From DASWHX01 sp036397995 (GTDB lineage Bacteria > Bacteroidota > Bacteroidia > Cytophagales > Cyclobacteriaceae), in the NCBI GenBank assembly GCA_036397995.1, contig DASWHX010000119.1:1-5694 (forward strand): DNA of 5,694 bases, given 5' to 3'. The position numbers were made by a program, and so were the translations under genes. Of the stretch, positions 1 through 5,662 are shown one piece after another; positions within the stretch are counted from its first letter, which is position 1, and each line of letters begins with the position of its first letter. Under the pieces are notes generated by a model. It saw only the letters and a program-made list of their open reading frames with translations, searched no databases and was not told the origin of the DNA.

Positions 1-76
1 TCGGCCTGTTGCTTTTGAATTTTAGCATCTTCTTGAGGTTGTAGGCAATGGCTGTGCCACACTTCCACTTTTTATT
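1..76 (-). pseudogene. IS1182/IS5-like transposase, C-terminal scrap (runs off window start)
   Basis: Read on the minus strand from about 76 down to 2, one frame gives NKKWKCGTAIAYNLKKMLKF followed by KSNRP. The tract 'W-K..(T)A-AYNLKKM' resembles the last part of DDE transposases of the IS1182/IS5 type, which commonly end in a W-x-L/C...AYNLKK segment. A TAA stop in the same frame at 77-79 cuts the reading frame off upstream, and no transposase-like sequence continues to the right in any frame. This is therefore a remnant whose catalytic part is missing. Its true C-terminal end lies beyond the window. The family call rests on a short motif, so the fragment could belong to another DDE family. 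Confidence 0.45.
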
Positions 77-122
77 TTAGGTGAAAATTGATTGATTTTC
101 AATGTCAGCAAAGTGTGGCACA
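53..122. repeat. Inverted repeat at the junction of two transposon remnants
   Basis: TGTGCCACACTT (53-64) is the exact reverse complement of AAGTGTGGCACA (111-122), a perfect 12-bp inverted repeat. The spacer holds a second small palindrome, GAAAAT (83-88) with ATTTTC (95-100). The left arm overlaps the transposase scrap, and the right arm ends just before the Y1 transposase relic begins. It could be an end structure recognised by the Y1 element or the scar of an insertion. It could also be chance duplication of short sequence. Confidence 0.5.
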
Positions 123-123
123 C

Positions 124-330
124 CTGGAAGGCCTCAAATACGGATTCATCAATAAAGAATGTATTTACTATGCTACTTTCACGAGTGAATGTTGGATAGA
201 TTAATTTACATGAAAAAATAATCCGGAAAATTATGTGTTCAGCCCGGCAATTAATTATATTAATGAAAAGGACGGGATGCTGGCACTTGATGGCTTTGTG
301 GAATGAAAGCATTACAACTGCAAAGTTCAT
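124..330 (+). pseudogene. Decayed Y1 (IS200/REP-associated tyrosine type) transposase, N-terminal part
   Basis: The plus-strand frame starting at 124 reads LEGLKYGFINKECIYYATFT, then SECWID, a stop (202-204), FT, a stop (211-213), then KNNPENYVFSPAINYINEKD, GMLALDGFVE and a third stop (304-306). Apart from the stops this follows the usual start of Bacteroidota Y1 transposases: K-Y-x-F-x-N/D-K-x-x-Y-Y-x-T-F-T-V-V-x-W-I-D-V-F-T-R, then a helix ending Y-C/I-x-E-K-x-G-L/M, then a 'G-(F/Y)-V-V-M-S-N-H' HUH block. A degraded trace of the HUH block may sit at 296-318 (GFV, then ATGAA..CATTAC), where a small deletion shifts the frame. The body with the catalytic tyrosine is absent. Intact enzymes of this family nick single-stranded DNA at hairpins. 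This copy is dead. The assignment comes from motif order read by eye. Confidence 0.55.
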
Positions 331-356
331 CGGCATCGCTCAATCGCGAGCCAACC

Positions 357-391
357 TTTGTTTTAATACGCCGCCTGCTCTTAGCCTTTTG
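357..391 (+). promoter_or_regulatory. Possible Bacteroidota-type promoter for the AraC regulator
   Basis: A TTTG at 357-360 is followed about 21 bases later by TAGCCTTTTG (382-391). Bacteroidota promoters use a -33 TTTG/TTG and a -7 TAnnTTTG. The spacing fits, but the -7 box departs from consensus: two extra bases lie between TA and TTTG. It sits directly before the regulator gene and after the dead transposase, so a promoter is expected near here. This is a weak call. Confidence 0.25.
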
Positions 392-412
392 TAATGAAAA
401 ACATATTAAAAC

Positions 413-1231
413 TTGATTACAAAATTTCACATACCCGCTTACCCCCTTAATCAATTTATTGACCACTTTTTCTATTATGTGGGTTACAATCCTGAACATT
501 CGGTTGACAGATTTTTACCTGACGGAGAAGTTCAAATAATTTTCGACCTTACCGATTATCCAAAGTTCATTTACGACAATGAGACACTAAAAGAAATTCA
601 ATCCTGCCAAAATGTTTGGTTTTCAGGTTTTAGGACAGAACCTATAACAATTCCTTCAGGTAAGGAAAGTGAAATGCTGATTGTTCAGTTTAAAAAAGGT
701 AAGGCTTTCCCATTTCTGAATGAACCAATGTATAACCTGACAAATTTTGTGGTGGACGCTGAACTAGTTTTAAAATCGGATATTCTAAACATCCGGGAAA
801 GTATTTTGGAGTCACCAACACCTATAAAAAAATTTCAGGTTCTGGAAAAACGATTGTTGGCTTGTTATATCAACCAATTAAACGAAAGCCCTCTTATTGA
901 TTTTGCAATATCTAAAATACTGAGTTCTCCAAATCAATGTAGTATCAAAGAAATCTCGGACAATGCAGGCTTTTCCCAAAAGCATATCATCAAACTGTTT
1001 AAAGAAAAAGTTGGGGTTACACCTAAGGAGTTTTTAAAAGTTATTCGGTTTCAAAAAGCCATTCAACAAATTGATCACCAAATTTCCGCTGACTGGCCTG
1101 CTATTGCCTATGATTGCGGATTTTATGACCAATCCCATTTTATTGCGGACTTCAAATTGTTCTCTGGCTTCACTCCAACCGAATATGCACGTCAAAAGGG
1201 CGATTTCCTAAATTACATTCCTATAAAGTAG
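413..1231 (+). CDS. AraC-family transcriptional regulator (DUF6597-type N-terminus)
   Basis: A 272-residue regulator. Residues about 5-115 match the style of the DUF6597 sensor/dimerisation region common in Bacteroidota AraC proteins: a hydrophobic-aromatic start, then R33-F-L-P-D-G, a stretch reading Q-I-I-F-D-L and later W-F-S-G-F-R. Residues about 160-262 form the two-part HTH_18 DNA-binding domain. The first helix-turn-helix is near 176-198 (CSIKEISDNAGFSQKHIIKL). The second is near 227-250, containing the typical I-A-x-D-C-G-F-x-D-Q-S-H-F, followed by the F-x-x-F-x-G-x-T-P-x-E-Y signature. The start must be TTG at 413: an in-frame TAA lies at 407-409 and the next in-frame ATG is at residue 88, inside the sensor domain. 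No strong Shine-Dalgarno sequence is visible. The protein is likely a cytosolic DNA-binding activator. Its ligand is unknown, and its targets may include the genes just downstream on the same strand (inference). Confidence 0.9.
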   Translation: MITKFHIPAYPLNQFIDHFFYYVGYNPEHSVDRFLPDGEVQIIFDLTDYPKFIYDNETLKEIQSCQNVWFSGFRTEPITIPSGKESEMLIVQFKKGKAFPFLNEPMYNLTNFVVDAELVLKSDILNIRESILESPTPIKKFQVLEKRLLACYINQLNESPLIDFAISKILSSPNQCSIKEISDNAGFSQKHIIKLFKEKVGVTPKEFLKVIRFQKAIQQIDHQISADWPAIAYDCGFYDQSHFIADFKLFSGFTPTEYARQKGDFLNYIPIK

Positions 1232-1241
1232 AACAAGCCCG

Positions 1242-1276
1242 CCTGCCGTAATGTAATGAAGGCAGGTAAAATTTTT
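1242..1276 (+). terminator. Hairpin plus T-run after the AraC gene
   Basis: CCTGCC (1242-1247) pairs with GGCAGG (1261-1266) around a 13-base loop. The sequence TAAAATTTTT follows at 1267-1276. This lies 10 bases after the regulator's stop and before the next gene, as expected for an intrinsic terminator. The stem is short and the loop is large. CCTGCC..GGCAGG hairpins also occur as dispersed intergenic repeats in Bacteroidota, so it may be a repeat remnant. Confidence 0.4.
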
Positions 1277-1333
1277 CCTATCACAGATAAATCCGATTAT
1301 GGAATTTTGTCCTGAACTTAAAAAAGAAATCTT

Positions 1334-1741
1334 ATGGAAAATATGTTTATCAACCATTGGGCTGTATTTGCCTGTGTAATTTTCAACCTGGTATTGGGGG
1401 CTATCTGGTATTCACCCGCCCTGTTTTACAATGCCTGGAAAAAGGAGAATAACCTATCAGACGAACAACTAAAGCAATCGAACCCGGCCAAGACTTACGG
1501 CATTACTTTTTTGCTGGCTTACTTAATGTCCTACAACCTCGCATTTTTCTTAGGAGACGCAAATACGGATTGGCAATGGGGAACGACAGCAGGATTTCTT
1601 GCGGGGTTTGGATGGGCGGCAGCCATTTTTGCAGTAATCGCCTTGTTTGAGCAGAAAAGCTGGAAATACATTTTCATCAACGGCGGATATATAGTTATTT
1701 ATTTTACGGTAATTGGTTTCATTCTGGGAATCTGGAGATAA
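1334..1741 (+). CDS. DUF1761 family small membrane protein
   Basis: A 135-residue, very hydrophobic protein with four predicted membrane helices, at about residues 8-27, 54-73, 84-104 and 112-132. The first helix ends in G22-A-I-W-Y-S-P, a hallmark of DUF1761 proteins. It is followed by a polar cytosolic or periplasmic loop containing F-Y-N-x-W-K and then a G-rich third helix (GFLAGFGWAAAIF). Length and helix count fit the family, which has no established biochemical role. No signal peptide is seen apart from the first helix. The start at 1334 is preceded by an A-rich stretch (AAAAAAGAAA); an alternative ATG lies three codons in. The stop is only 11 bases before the next gene, so the two are probably co-transcribed. 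The regulator upstream is a candidate controller (inference from position). Confidence 0.85.
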   Translation: MENMFINHWAVFACVIFNLVLGAIWYSPALFYNAWKKENNLSDEQLKQSNPAKTYGITFLLAYLMSYNLAFFLGDANTDWQWGTTAGFLAGFGWAAAIFAVIALFEQKSWKYIFINGGYIVIYFTVIGFILGIWR

Positions 1742-1752
1742 AAACAAAAGTC

Positions 1753-2325
1753 ATGGCAAAAACTTCACAGGAAATAGAAAAAGAATTTATTGATGGACTA
1801 AAACCTGGCACGGGGAATGACATAAAGGATTGGCTGAGCACCATCAAAGAAAGTGAAATTGAAAAGCGAAACGACATAATCAAATGGCTAAAAGGACAGC
1901 ATAAATTTGGACACATGAACGCCAGCCTTTTGGCGGGTATTTATTTCAACGGTGGTAAGCCCGTATATGCCAGCGAGAAAAATTTACTGGATAGCCAGTT
2001 TGAAAAATATCAGGATATGCGACCGCTTTTTGAGGAACTCCAAAGGACAATCTCGAAAAGGGATGCTTCGGTTAATTTTGTAATTAAGAAAACGTATGTG
2101 TCTATTACAAAAAAACGAGAGTTTGCCGCCATTAACATCAAAAAAGGCGAGCTGCGTTTAGGATTGGATTTAGGTGAAATGCCATTTAAAGATTTTGTTG
2201 AAAAAGCAAAATTGACCGGCCCAATGCCAAGAATTTCGCACATGGTTGTCATTCGCAATCGCTCAGAAATAAGTAACCAGCTATTTCAATTGCTGGATAG
2301 GGCAGACAAACGAGTAAACGGTTGA
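1753..2325 (+). CDS. DUF4287 + DUF5655 domain protein
   Basis: A 190-residue soluble protein with no membrane segment or signal peptide. Residues about 3-72 match the DUF4287 pattern: a charged helical start, TG-x-x-x-x-x-W, then W45-L-K-x-x-H-K-F-G-H-x-x-A, ending near G62-I-Y-F. Residues about 78-188 match DUF5655: a helical lead-in (QFEKYQDMRPLFEELQRTI), then V-x-F-V-I-K-K-T-Y-V-S-I, F-A-A-I, L-R-L-G-L-D-L and a late H163-M-V-V-I. DUF5655 resembles small proteins that some databases link to predicted transport or DNA-associated roles, but no activity is established, so I assign none. The ATG at 1753 follows 11 bases after the DUF1761 stop (AAAACAAAAGTC leader), which suggests one transcript. 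The combination of a DUF4287/DUF5655 protein with a small membrane protein and an AraC regulator looks like a small accessory module. Confidence 0.85.
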   Translation: MAKTSQEIEKEFIDGLKPGTGNDIKDWLSTIKESEIEKRNDIIKWLKGQHKFGHMNASLLAGIYFNGGKPVYASEKNLLDSQFEKYQDMRPLFEELQRTISKRDASVNFVIKKTYVSITKKREFAAINIKKGELRLGLDLGEMPFKDFVEKAKLTGPMPRISHMVVIRNRSEISNQLFQLLDRADKRVNG

Positions 2326-2635
2326 AGACAATATATATAAAGCATCAAGATTAAATATGAATTAATAAAAACAAGTAAGCTAATCAAGTAAAAACAGGAA
2401 GTCTCATCCCCTTCCTTTTCTGAACCCACAGGTGTAAGCACATTCGCTCAGCATTGTATAAAAGCAATACAGGTTGAGTTTGAACAGAAGGATCAATACA
2501 ATTTAATAACTTAATCGCGGTTTGAAAGAGTAGTACTTTTAATACCACTTTTATACATAACCGTTATGCCCAATTGTAAAACGACACCAAACGATTGACA
2601 TTCAAACTTTCAACAAATCAAAGTCATACCCATAC
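2326..2635. other. Gene-free stretch, 310 bases
   Basis: I find no convincing coding frame here on either strand. It contains A-rich sequence directly after the DUF5655 stop, a weak hairpin (listed separately), and a stretch near 2555-2575 (ATAACCGTTATGCCC) that superficially resembles an integron core site but has no visible partner. It may hold worn remnants of earlier genes. No function is supported. Confidence 0.5.
2396..2419 (+). terminator. Weak hairpin with short T-run after the DUF5655 gene
   Basis: AGGAAG (2396-2401) pairs with CTTCCT (2411-2416) around a 9-base loop, and the arm runs directly into TTT. It lies about 70 bases after the stop of the DUF1761-DUF5655 pair and could end that transcript. 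The stem is only 6 bp and the T-run is short. Confidence 0.3.
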
Positions 2636-2888
2636 ATGTTGTCCTGGCCCCCTATTCTCTGCACAGAATCAGATTCAGTCGATAAGCAGCGCAAAGAGGT
2701 GTTTGTGCAAGGGTTTTCAAGGCCGACTGATTCCTTAAAAAATCAATCACAAAATCAGTCGCTCGCTACCAGCCTTGACAAGCCTGAAATAAACACCTAC
2801 TTTTGCTCGTCGGCTGAATCGGACAAGCACAATTACTACACTACTTTAAACCGGATTCTGTGCAGAGAATAGGGGGCTAAGACAACAT
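2636..2888. repeat. Long near-palindrome with 35-bp terminal arms (MITE-like element or long hairpin)
   Basis: The outer arms, 2636-2670 and 2854-2888, are inverted copies with 33 of 35 positions paired. Both contain the stretch GCCCCCTATTCTCTGCACAG on one strand or the other. The interior stays largely self-complementary: GATTCAGTCG (2672-2681) with CGGCTGAATC (2811-2820), AGGTGTTT (2697-2704) with AAACACCT (2791-2798), TCAAGGC (2717-2723) with GCCTTGA (2772-2778), and CGACTGATT (2724-2732) with AATCAGTCG (2753-2761) around a 20-base A-rich loop. The whole element can fold into one imperfect stem, with right-side bulges such as 2762-2771. No transposase is encoded. It could be a non-autonomous (MITE-type) element, since the arms resemble terminal inverted repeats. 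It could equally be a structured RNA locus or a fold-back left by a duplication. A dinucleotide AT abuts each GTTGTC end, but it is self-complementary and so is not proof of a target duplication. Confidence 0.8.
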
Positions 2889-3022
2889 TTGGCACATCCC
2901 ACTTATCCATTGCACAAAGCCGAACCACTAAAAAGCGAGAAGAGCCAAATTTTTCCAGCCCTAAAAAAGGAATTGAGTATATTCATAACGAGAATTATTA
3001 TAGAAAAGGATAAAACAAAAAG

Positions 3023-5179
3023 ATGACAGATTATTTTAAGCACTTAATGCACGAATTTGAATTACCACTTGGAAATCCAGTACTCATATTTTCATTAATC
3101 CTGTTTATCATTCTGTTATCTCCCATTCTGCTGAGAAGATTAAATATTCCCAGTATAATCGGACTAATTATTTCTGGCGTTATTATCGGCCCGTATGGAC
3201 TCAATATTCTCGAAAAAAATTCTGCGGTTGACCTCTTTTCAACGATTGGACTGCTGTACATTATGTTCATAGCTGGTCTCGAATTGGATATGAACGAGTT
3301 TAAATCGAATCGAAATAAAAGTCTCGTATTTGGATTTTTCACATTCTTTTTCCCTTTAGCAATAGGTTTTCCCGTTTGTTATTACTTTCTCGAATATGAC
3401 TTTAATGCCAGTTTTCTTACTGCCAGCATGTTTGCCACACACACACTCGTGGCATATCCAATTGTAAGCAAATTGGGAGTTTCAAAAAATCAGGCAGTCG
3501 CCATCACAGTTGGCGGAACCATATTAACAGATACAGCCGTACTTATCATTCTGGCTGTAATTATTGGAAACAGTCAGGGTAATTTGAATATGGAATTTTG
3601 GATTCGATTGGGCATTTCATTAGCTATTTTTTCTGCTATTATGTTCCTTATAATTCCAAGAATTGCCGAATGGTTCTTTCGTAAACTTGAAAGTGAAAAA
3701 CACACTCATTATATTTTCGTCCTGTCCATGGTGTTTTTGGCTGCATTTTTGGCAGAAGTAGCAGGCTTTGAGCCAATCATTGGAGCATTCGTAGCAGGAT
3801 TAGCCTTAAACAAACTTATCCCACATTCTTCAGCATTGATGAATCGAATTGAATTTATCGGCAACTCATTATTCATTCCTTTTTTCTTGATAAGCGTAGG
3901 AATGTTAGTTGATGTAAACGTTATTATCGGTGGCCCCACGGCACTTATTGTAGTAGGAACGCTTTCAGTAGTTGCGTTATTTGGAAAATGGTTTGCTGCA
4001 TTATTTACACAGCTCGTTTTTAAATACTCTAAAGCACAACGACAGCTCATTTTCGGTCTGAGCAGTGCGCATGCGGCTGCAACGCTTGCGGTAATCTTGG
4101 TAGGTTATAAAGCTGAAATTCTGGACGAAAATATTCTGAACGGAACTATTATACTAATTCTAATCACTTGTATTGTGGCTTCTTTTGCCACAGAGAAAGC
4201 TGCTAAAAAAATCGTCATTGAAACTGAAGATGATACAACAGGCTTAAAAGCAAATGGAGTTCATAATGAACACATTTTATTGCCCATTGCAAATGTTGAG
4301 AATATTGAAAAACTACTTGAATTTTCAATATTTATTAAGGACAAAAAATCAGCCAACCCCGTATCAGTCCTTTCTGTAGTTTCCAATAATGATGAAGCAG
4401 AAATAAATATTTTAAAAGCAAGAATCAAACTCGAAGAATTCGTAAAACAAGCTTCTGCATCAGAAACGAAAGTAAATATTATCACCACCATTGATCACAA
4501 CGCAGCAAGTGGAATAGCTCGTATTTCAAGAGAAATAATAGCTGACATCATTGTTTTGGGGTGGCCAAAACGCACCGGATTTATTGACAAGTTGATTGGC
4601 GAAAAAGTGGATAATATTTTAAGCAACACCGACAAAACAACTTTTATCTGTCATCTTGAAAAACCCTTGGTATTACATAAAAGAATTGTAATTGCAGCTC
4701 CACCTTTAGCGGAACATGAAAACGGGTTTGAACTTTGGTTTTCTAAAATTGCAAAATTGGCTCAGGAATTAAGCATACCCATTCAGTTATTTTGCAATGA
4801 ATTAACAGAGAAATCCATTGGAAGAGCGGTTAAAAAATCGAAATTATCCGCTTCAATTACCGTGAGTCATTTTAGTGACTGGCAAGACTTCCTGATTCTC
4901 GCAAGAAACATACATGAAGATGATTTATTTGTGTTGGCTTCTGCTCGTAAGGGGGCTACTTCATATATGGCTGTGCTCGAAAATCTTCCGACTAAACTCG
5001 AAAAACATTTTCCATCCAATAGCCGACTTGTAATTTATCCGCAGCAGTTCATTCAGAATTATGGGAGTGAACGATATGATGATATTAATGCGGAACCGTT
5101 GAATAAAGGAATTGAAACCATGAAAAAAATTAGGAAGGGCATTGGAAACATCTTTAAAAAAAAAGGCCGCAATGAATAA
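3023..5179 (+). CDS. CPA2-family cation:proton antiporter with C-terminal USP-like domains
   Basis: A 718-residue inner-membrane protein. Residues about 15-395 are a Na_H_Exchanger (Kef/NapA-like CPA2) domain with roughly 12-13 hydrophobic helices. Visible hallmarks are IPSIIGLIISGVIIGP (42-57), MFIAGLELDM (81-90), the ion-binding segment GGTILTDTAV with T169-D170, FEPIIGAFVAGLALN (249-263) and PFFLISVGM (286-294). D170 is the expected proton/cation-binding aspartate. The residue before it is Thr, neither the Asp of electrogenic NapA-type nor the Asn of CPA1-type exchangers. After a linker, residues about 415-547 and 553-674 look like two universal-stress-protein-type alpha/beta domains, beginning HILLPIANVEN and RIVIAAPPLAE, probably cytosolic and regulatory. 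The end is strongly basic (KKIRKGIGNIFKKKGRNE). The protein probably exchanges Na+ or K+ for H+ in pH or salt balance; the substrate is not readable. The start at 3023 gives a normal N-terminus, with AAAAGGA about 14 bases upstream. Confidence 0.92.
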   Translation: MTDYFKHLMHEFELPLGNPVLIFSLILFIILLSPILLRRLNIPSIIGLIISGVIIGPYGLNILEKNSAVDLFSTIGLLYIMFIAGLELDMNEFKSNRNKSLVFGFFTFFFPLAIGFPVCYYFLEYDFNASFLTASMFATHTLVAYPIVSKLGVSKNQAVAITVGGTILTDTAVLIILAVIIGNSQGNLNMEFWIRLGISLAIFSAIMFLIIPRIAEWFFRKLESEKHTHYIFVLSMVFLAAFLAEVAGFEPIIGAFVAGLALNKLIPHSSALMNRIEFIGNSLFIPFFLISVGMLVDVNVIIGGPTALIVVGTLSVVALFGKWFAALFTQLVFKYSKAQRQLIFGLSSAHAAATLAVILVGYKAEILDENILNGTIILILITCIVASFATEKAAKKIVIETEDDTTGLKANGVHNEHILLPIANVENIEKLLEFSIFIKDKKSANPVSVLSVVSNNDEAEINILKARIKLEEFVKQASASETKVNIITTIDHNAASGIARISREIIADIIVLGWPKRTGFIDKLIGEKVDNILSNTDKTTFICHLEKPLVLHKRIVIAAPPLAEHENGFELWFSKIAKLAQELSIPIQLFCNELTEKSIGRAVKKSKLSASITVSHFSDWQDFLILARNIHEDDLFVLASARKGATSYMAVLENLPTKLEKHFPSNSRLVIYPQQFIQNYGSERYDDINAEPLNKGIETMKKIRKGIGNIFKKKGRNE

Positions 5180-5180
5180 T

Positions 5181-5504
5181 CTGCTTGAAGAACATTGATA
5201 CCACCGAAGGCTACTTCCCTGACTTTTGGTTGCCGCAATTTGGAGTGCCTTTTTTTGACATCACCCGTTACAGCTTTGTTCTACTTTGAACATAGGGTTG
5301 GCAAACTCGAAGTTTGAACCTCCCTATCGATTTTCTAACAACTTAACCTTCTGTTGCATCAGGTCAGTACCGGAGTTTGTAGTCTCGCTTCCTGCAGTTC
5401 TTGCTTCGCAGCTAACAGGCTTCACCAACTTGACCGCATGGGACTTACTCCCTCTGGAATAAGTCGGCATCTTTCAATACCTTTGCCCAATGCCTTGAGC
5501 GCAC
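5181..5504 (-). ncRNA. Group II intron, 5' part (domain I and adjacent), no reverse transcriptase
   Basis: Read on the minus strand from 5504, the sequence starts GTGCGCTCAAGGC, matching the GUGYG 5' boundary of group II introns. The stretch with GTGAAGCCTGTTAGCTGCG (near 5408-5426) and AAGCAAGAACTGCAGGAAGC (near 5389-5408) is in the style of bacterial domain I. Stems support a folded RNA: GACTTA with TAAGTC (5442-5447 / 5460-5465), CAAACT with AGTTTG closed by a 3-base loop (5302-5307 / 5311-5316), enclosed by ATAGGG with CCCTAT (5292-5297 / 5322-5327), and a GGTCA/TGACC long-range pair. No intron-encoded protein, domain V or 3' end is present, because the element stops at the antiporter's stop codon. 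It is therefore a truncated, non-splicing remnant. The left limit is approximate. The identification rests on recognised sequence style plus stems. Confidence 0.6.
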
Positions 5505-5560
5505 ACTGGCTTAAACGAAATGGCAGGTGAAGTGCTTAATCAAACATTAGTGGATTTAAT

Positions 5561-5568
5561 TAACTTTG
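5561..5568 (+). promoter_or_regulatory. TAnnTTTG -7 promoter element
   Basis: TAACTTTG is an exact match to the Bacteroidota -7 consensus TAnnTTTG and lies about 95 bases upstream of the next start codon. No clear -33 TTTG is seen at the expected distance (around 5537-5541), so the call relies on the -7 box alone. If it is used, the transcript would carry a leader of about 90 bases containing the inverted repeats at 5582-5633. Confidence 0.4.
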
Positions 5569-5581
5569 GTGCAGGGCGAAA

Positions 5582-5633
5582 GTATGGTGCATCTATTTGC
5601 CGTCACTTCGTTAAGTCCCGAACCATACGGCAA
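5582..5633 (+). promoter_or_regulatory. Leader with two overlapping, mutually exclusive hairpins
   Basis: TTGCCGT (5597-5603) pairs with ACGGCAA (5627-5633), and nested inside it TTCG (5607-5610) pairs with CGAA (5619-5622). GTATGGT (5582-5588) can instead pair with ACCATAC (5622-5628). The two folds share 5622-5628, so only one can form at a time. The block lies 30 bases before a start codon. No T-run follows, so this is not a plain terminator. It could be a leader switch, a binding site or a dispersed repeat; none of these is established. Confidence 0.4.
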
Positions 5634-5662
5634 CATTTAAAATCAAAAGAAACGAAGACTCA

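Noticed and set aside
22..336. A 104-codon open frame on the minus strand
   Set aside because: It spans two transposon remnants that read better in other frames, and its translation resembles no family.
2555..2575. ATAACCGTTATGCCC as a possible integron attC core
   Set aside because: I could not find the matching opposite core or the paired inner boxes at a suitable distance, and no integrase is in the window.
2636..2872. A 78-codon open frame on the plus strand
   Set aside because: It begins in the left arm and ends in the right arm of the long palindrome, has no recognisable protein character and is better explained by the inverted repeat.
2887..2950. ATTTGGC / GCCAAAT inverted repeat upstream of the antiporter
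   Set aside because: Only 7 bp separated by 50 bases, which is easily expected by chance in AT-rich DNA.
5608..5618. GTTAAGT as a possible attC R' core
   Set aside because: It fits GTTRRRY, but no RYYYAAC partner is seen upstream at attC distance; the local hairpins explain the symmetry.
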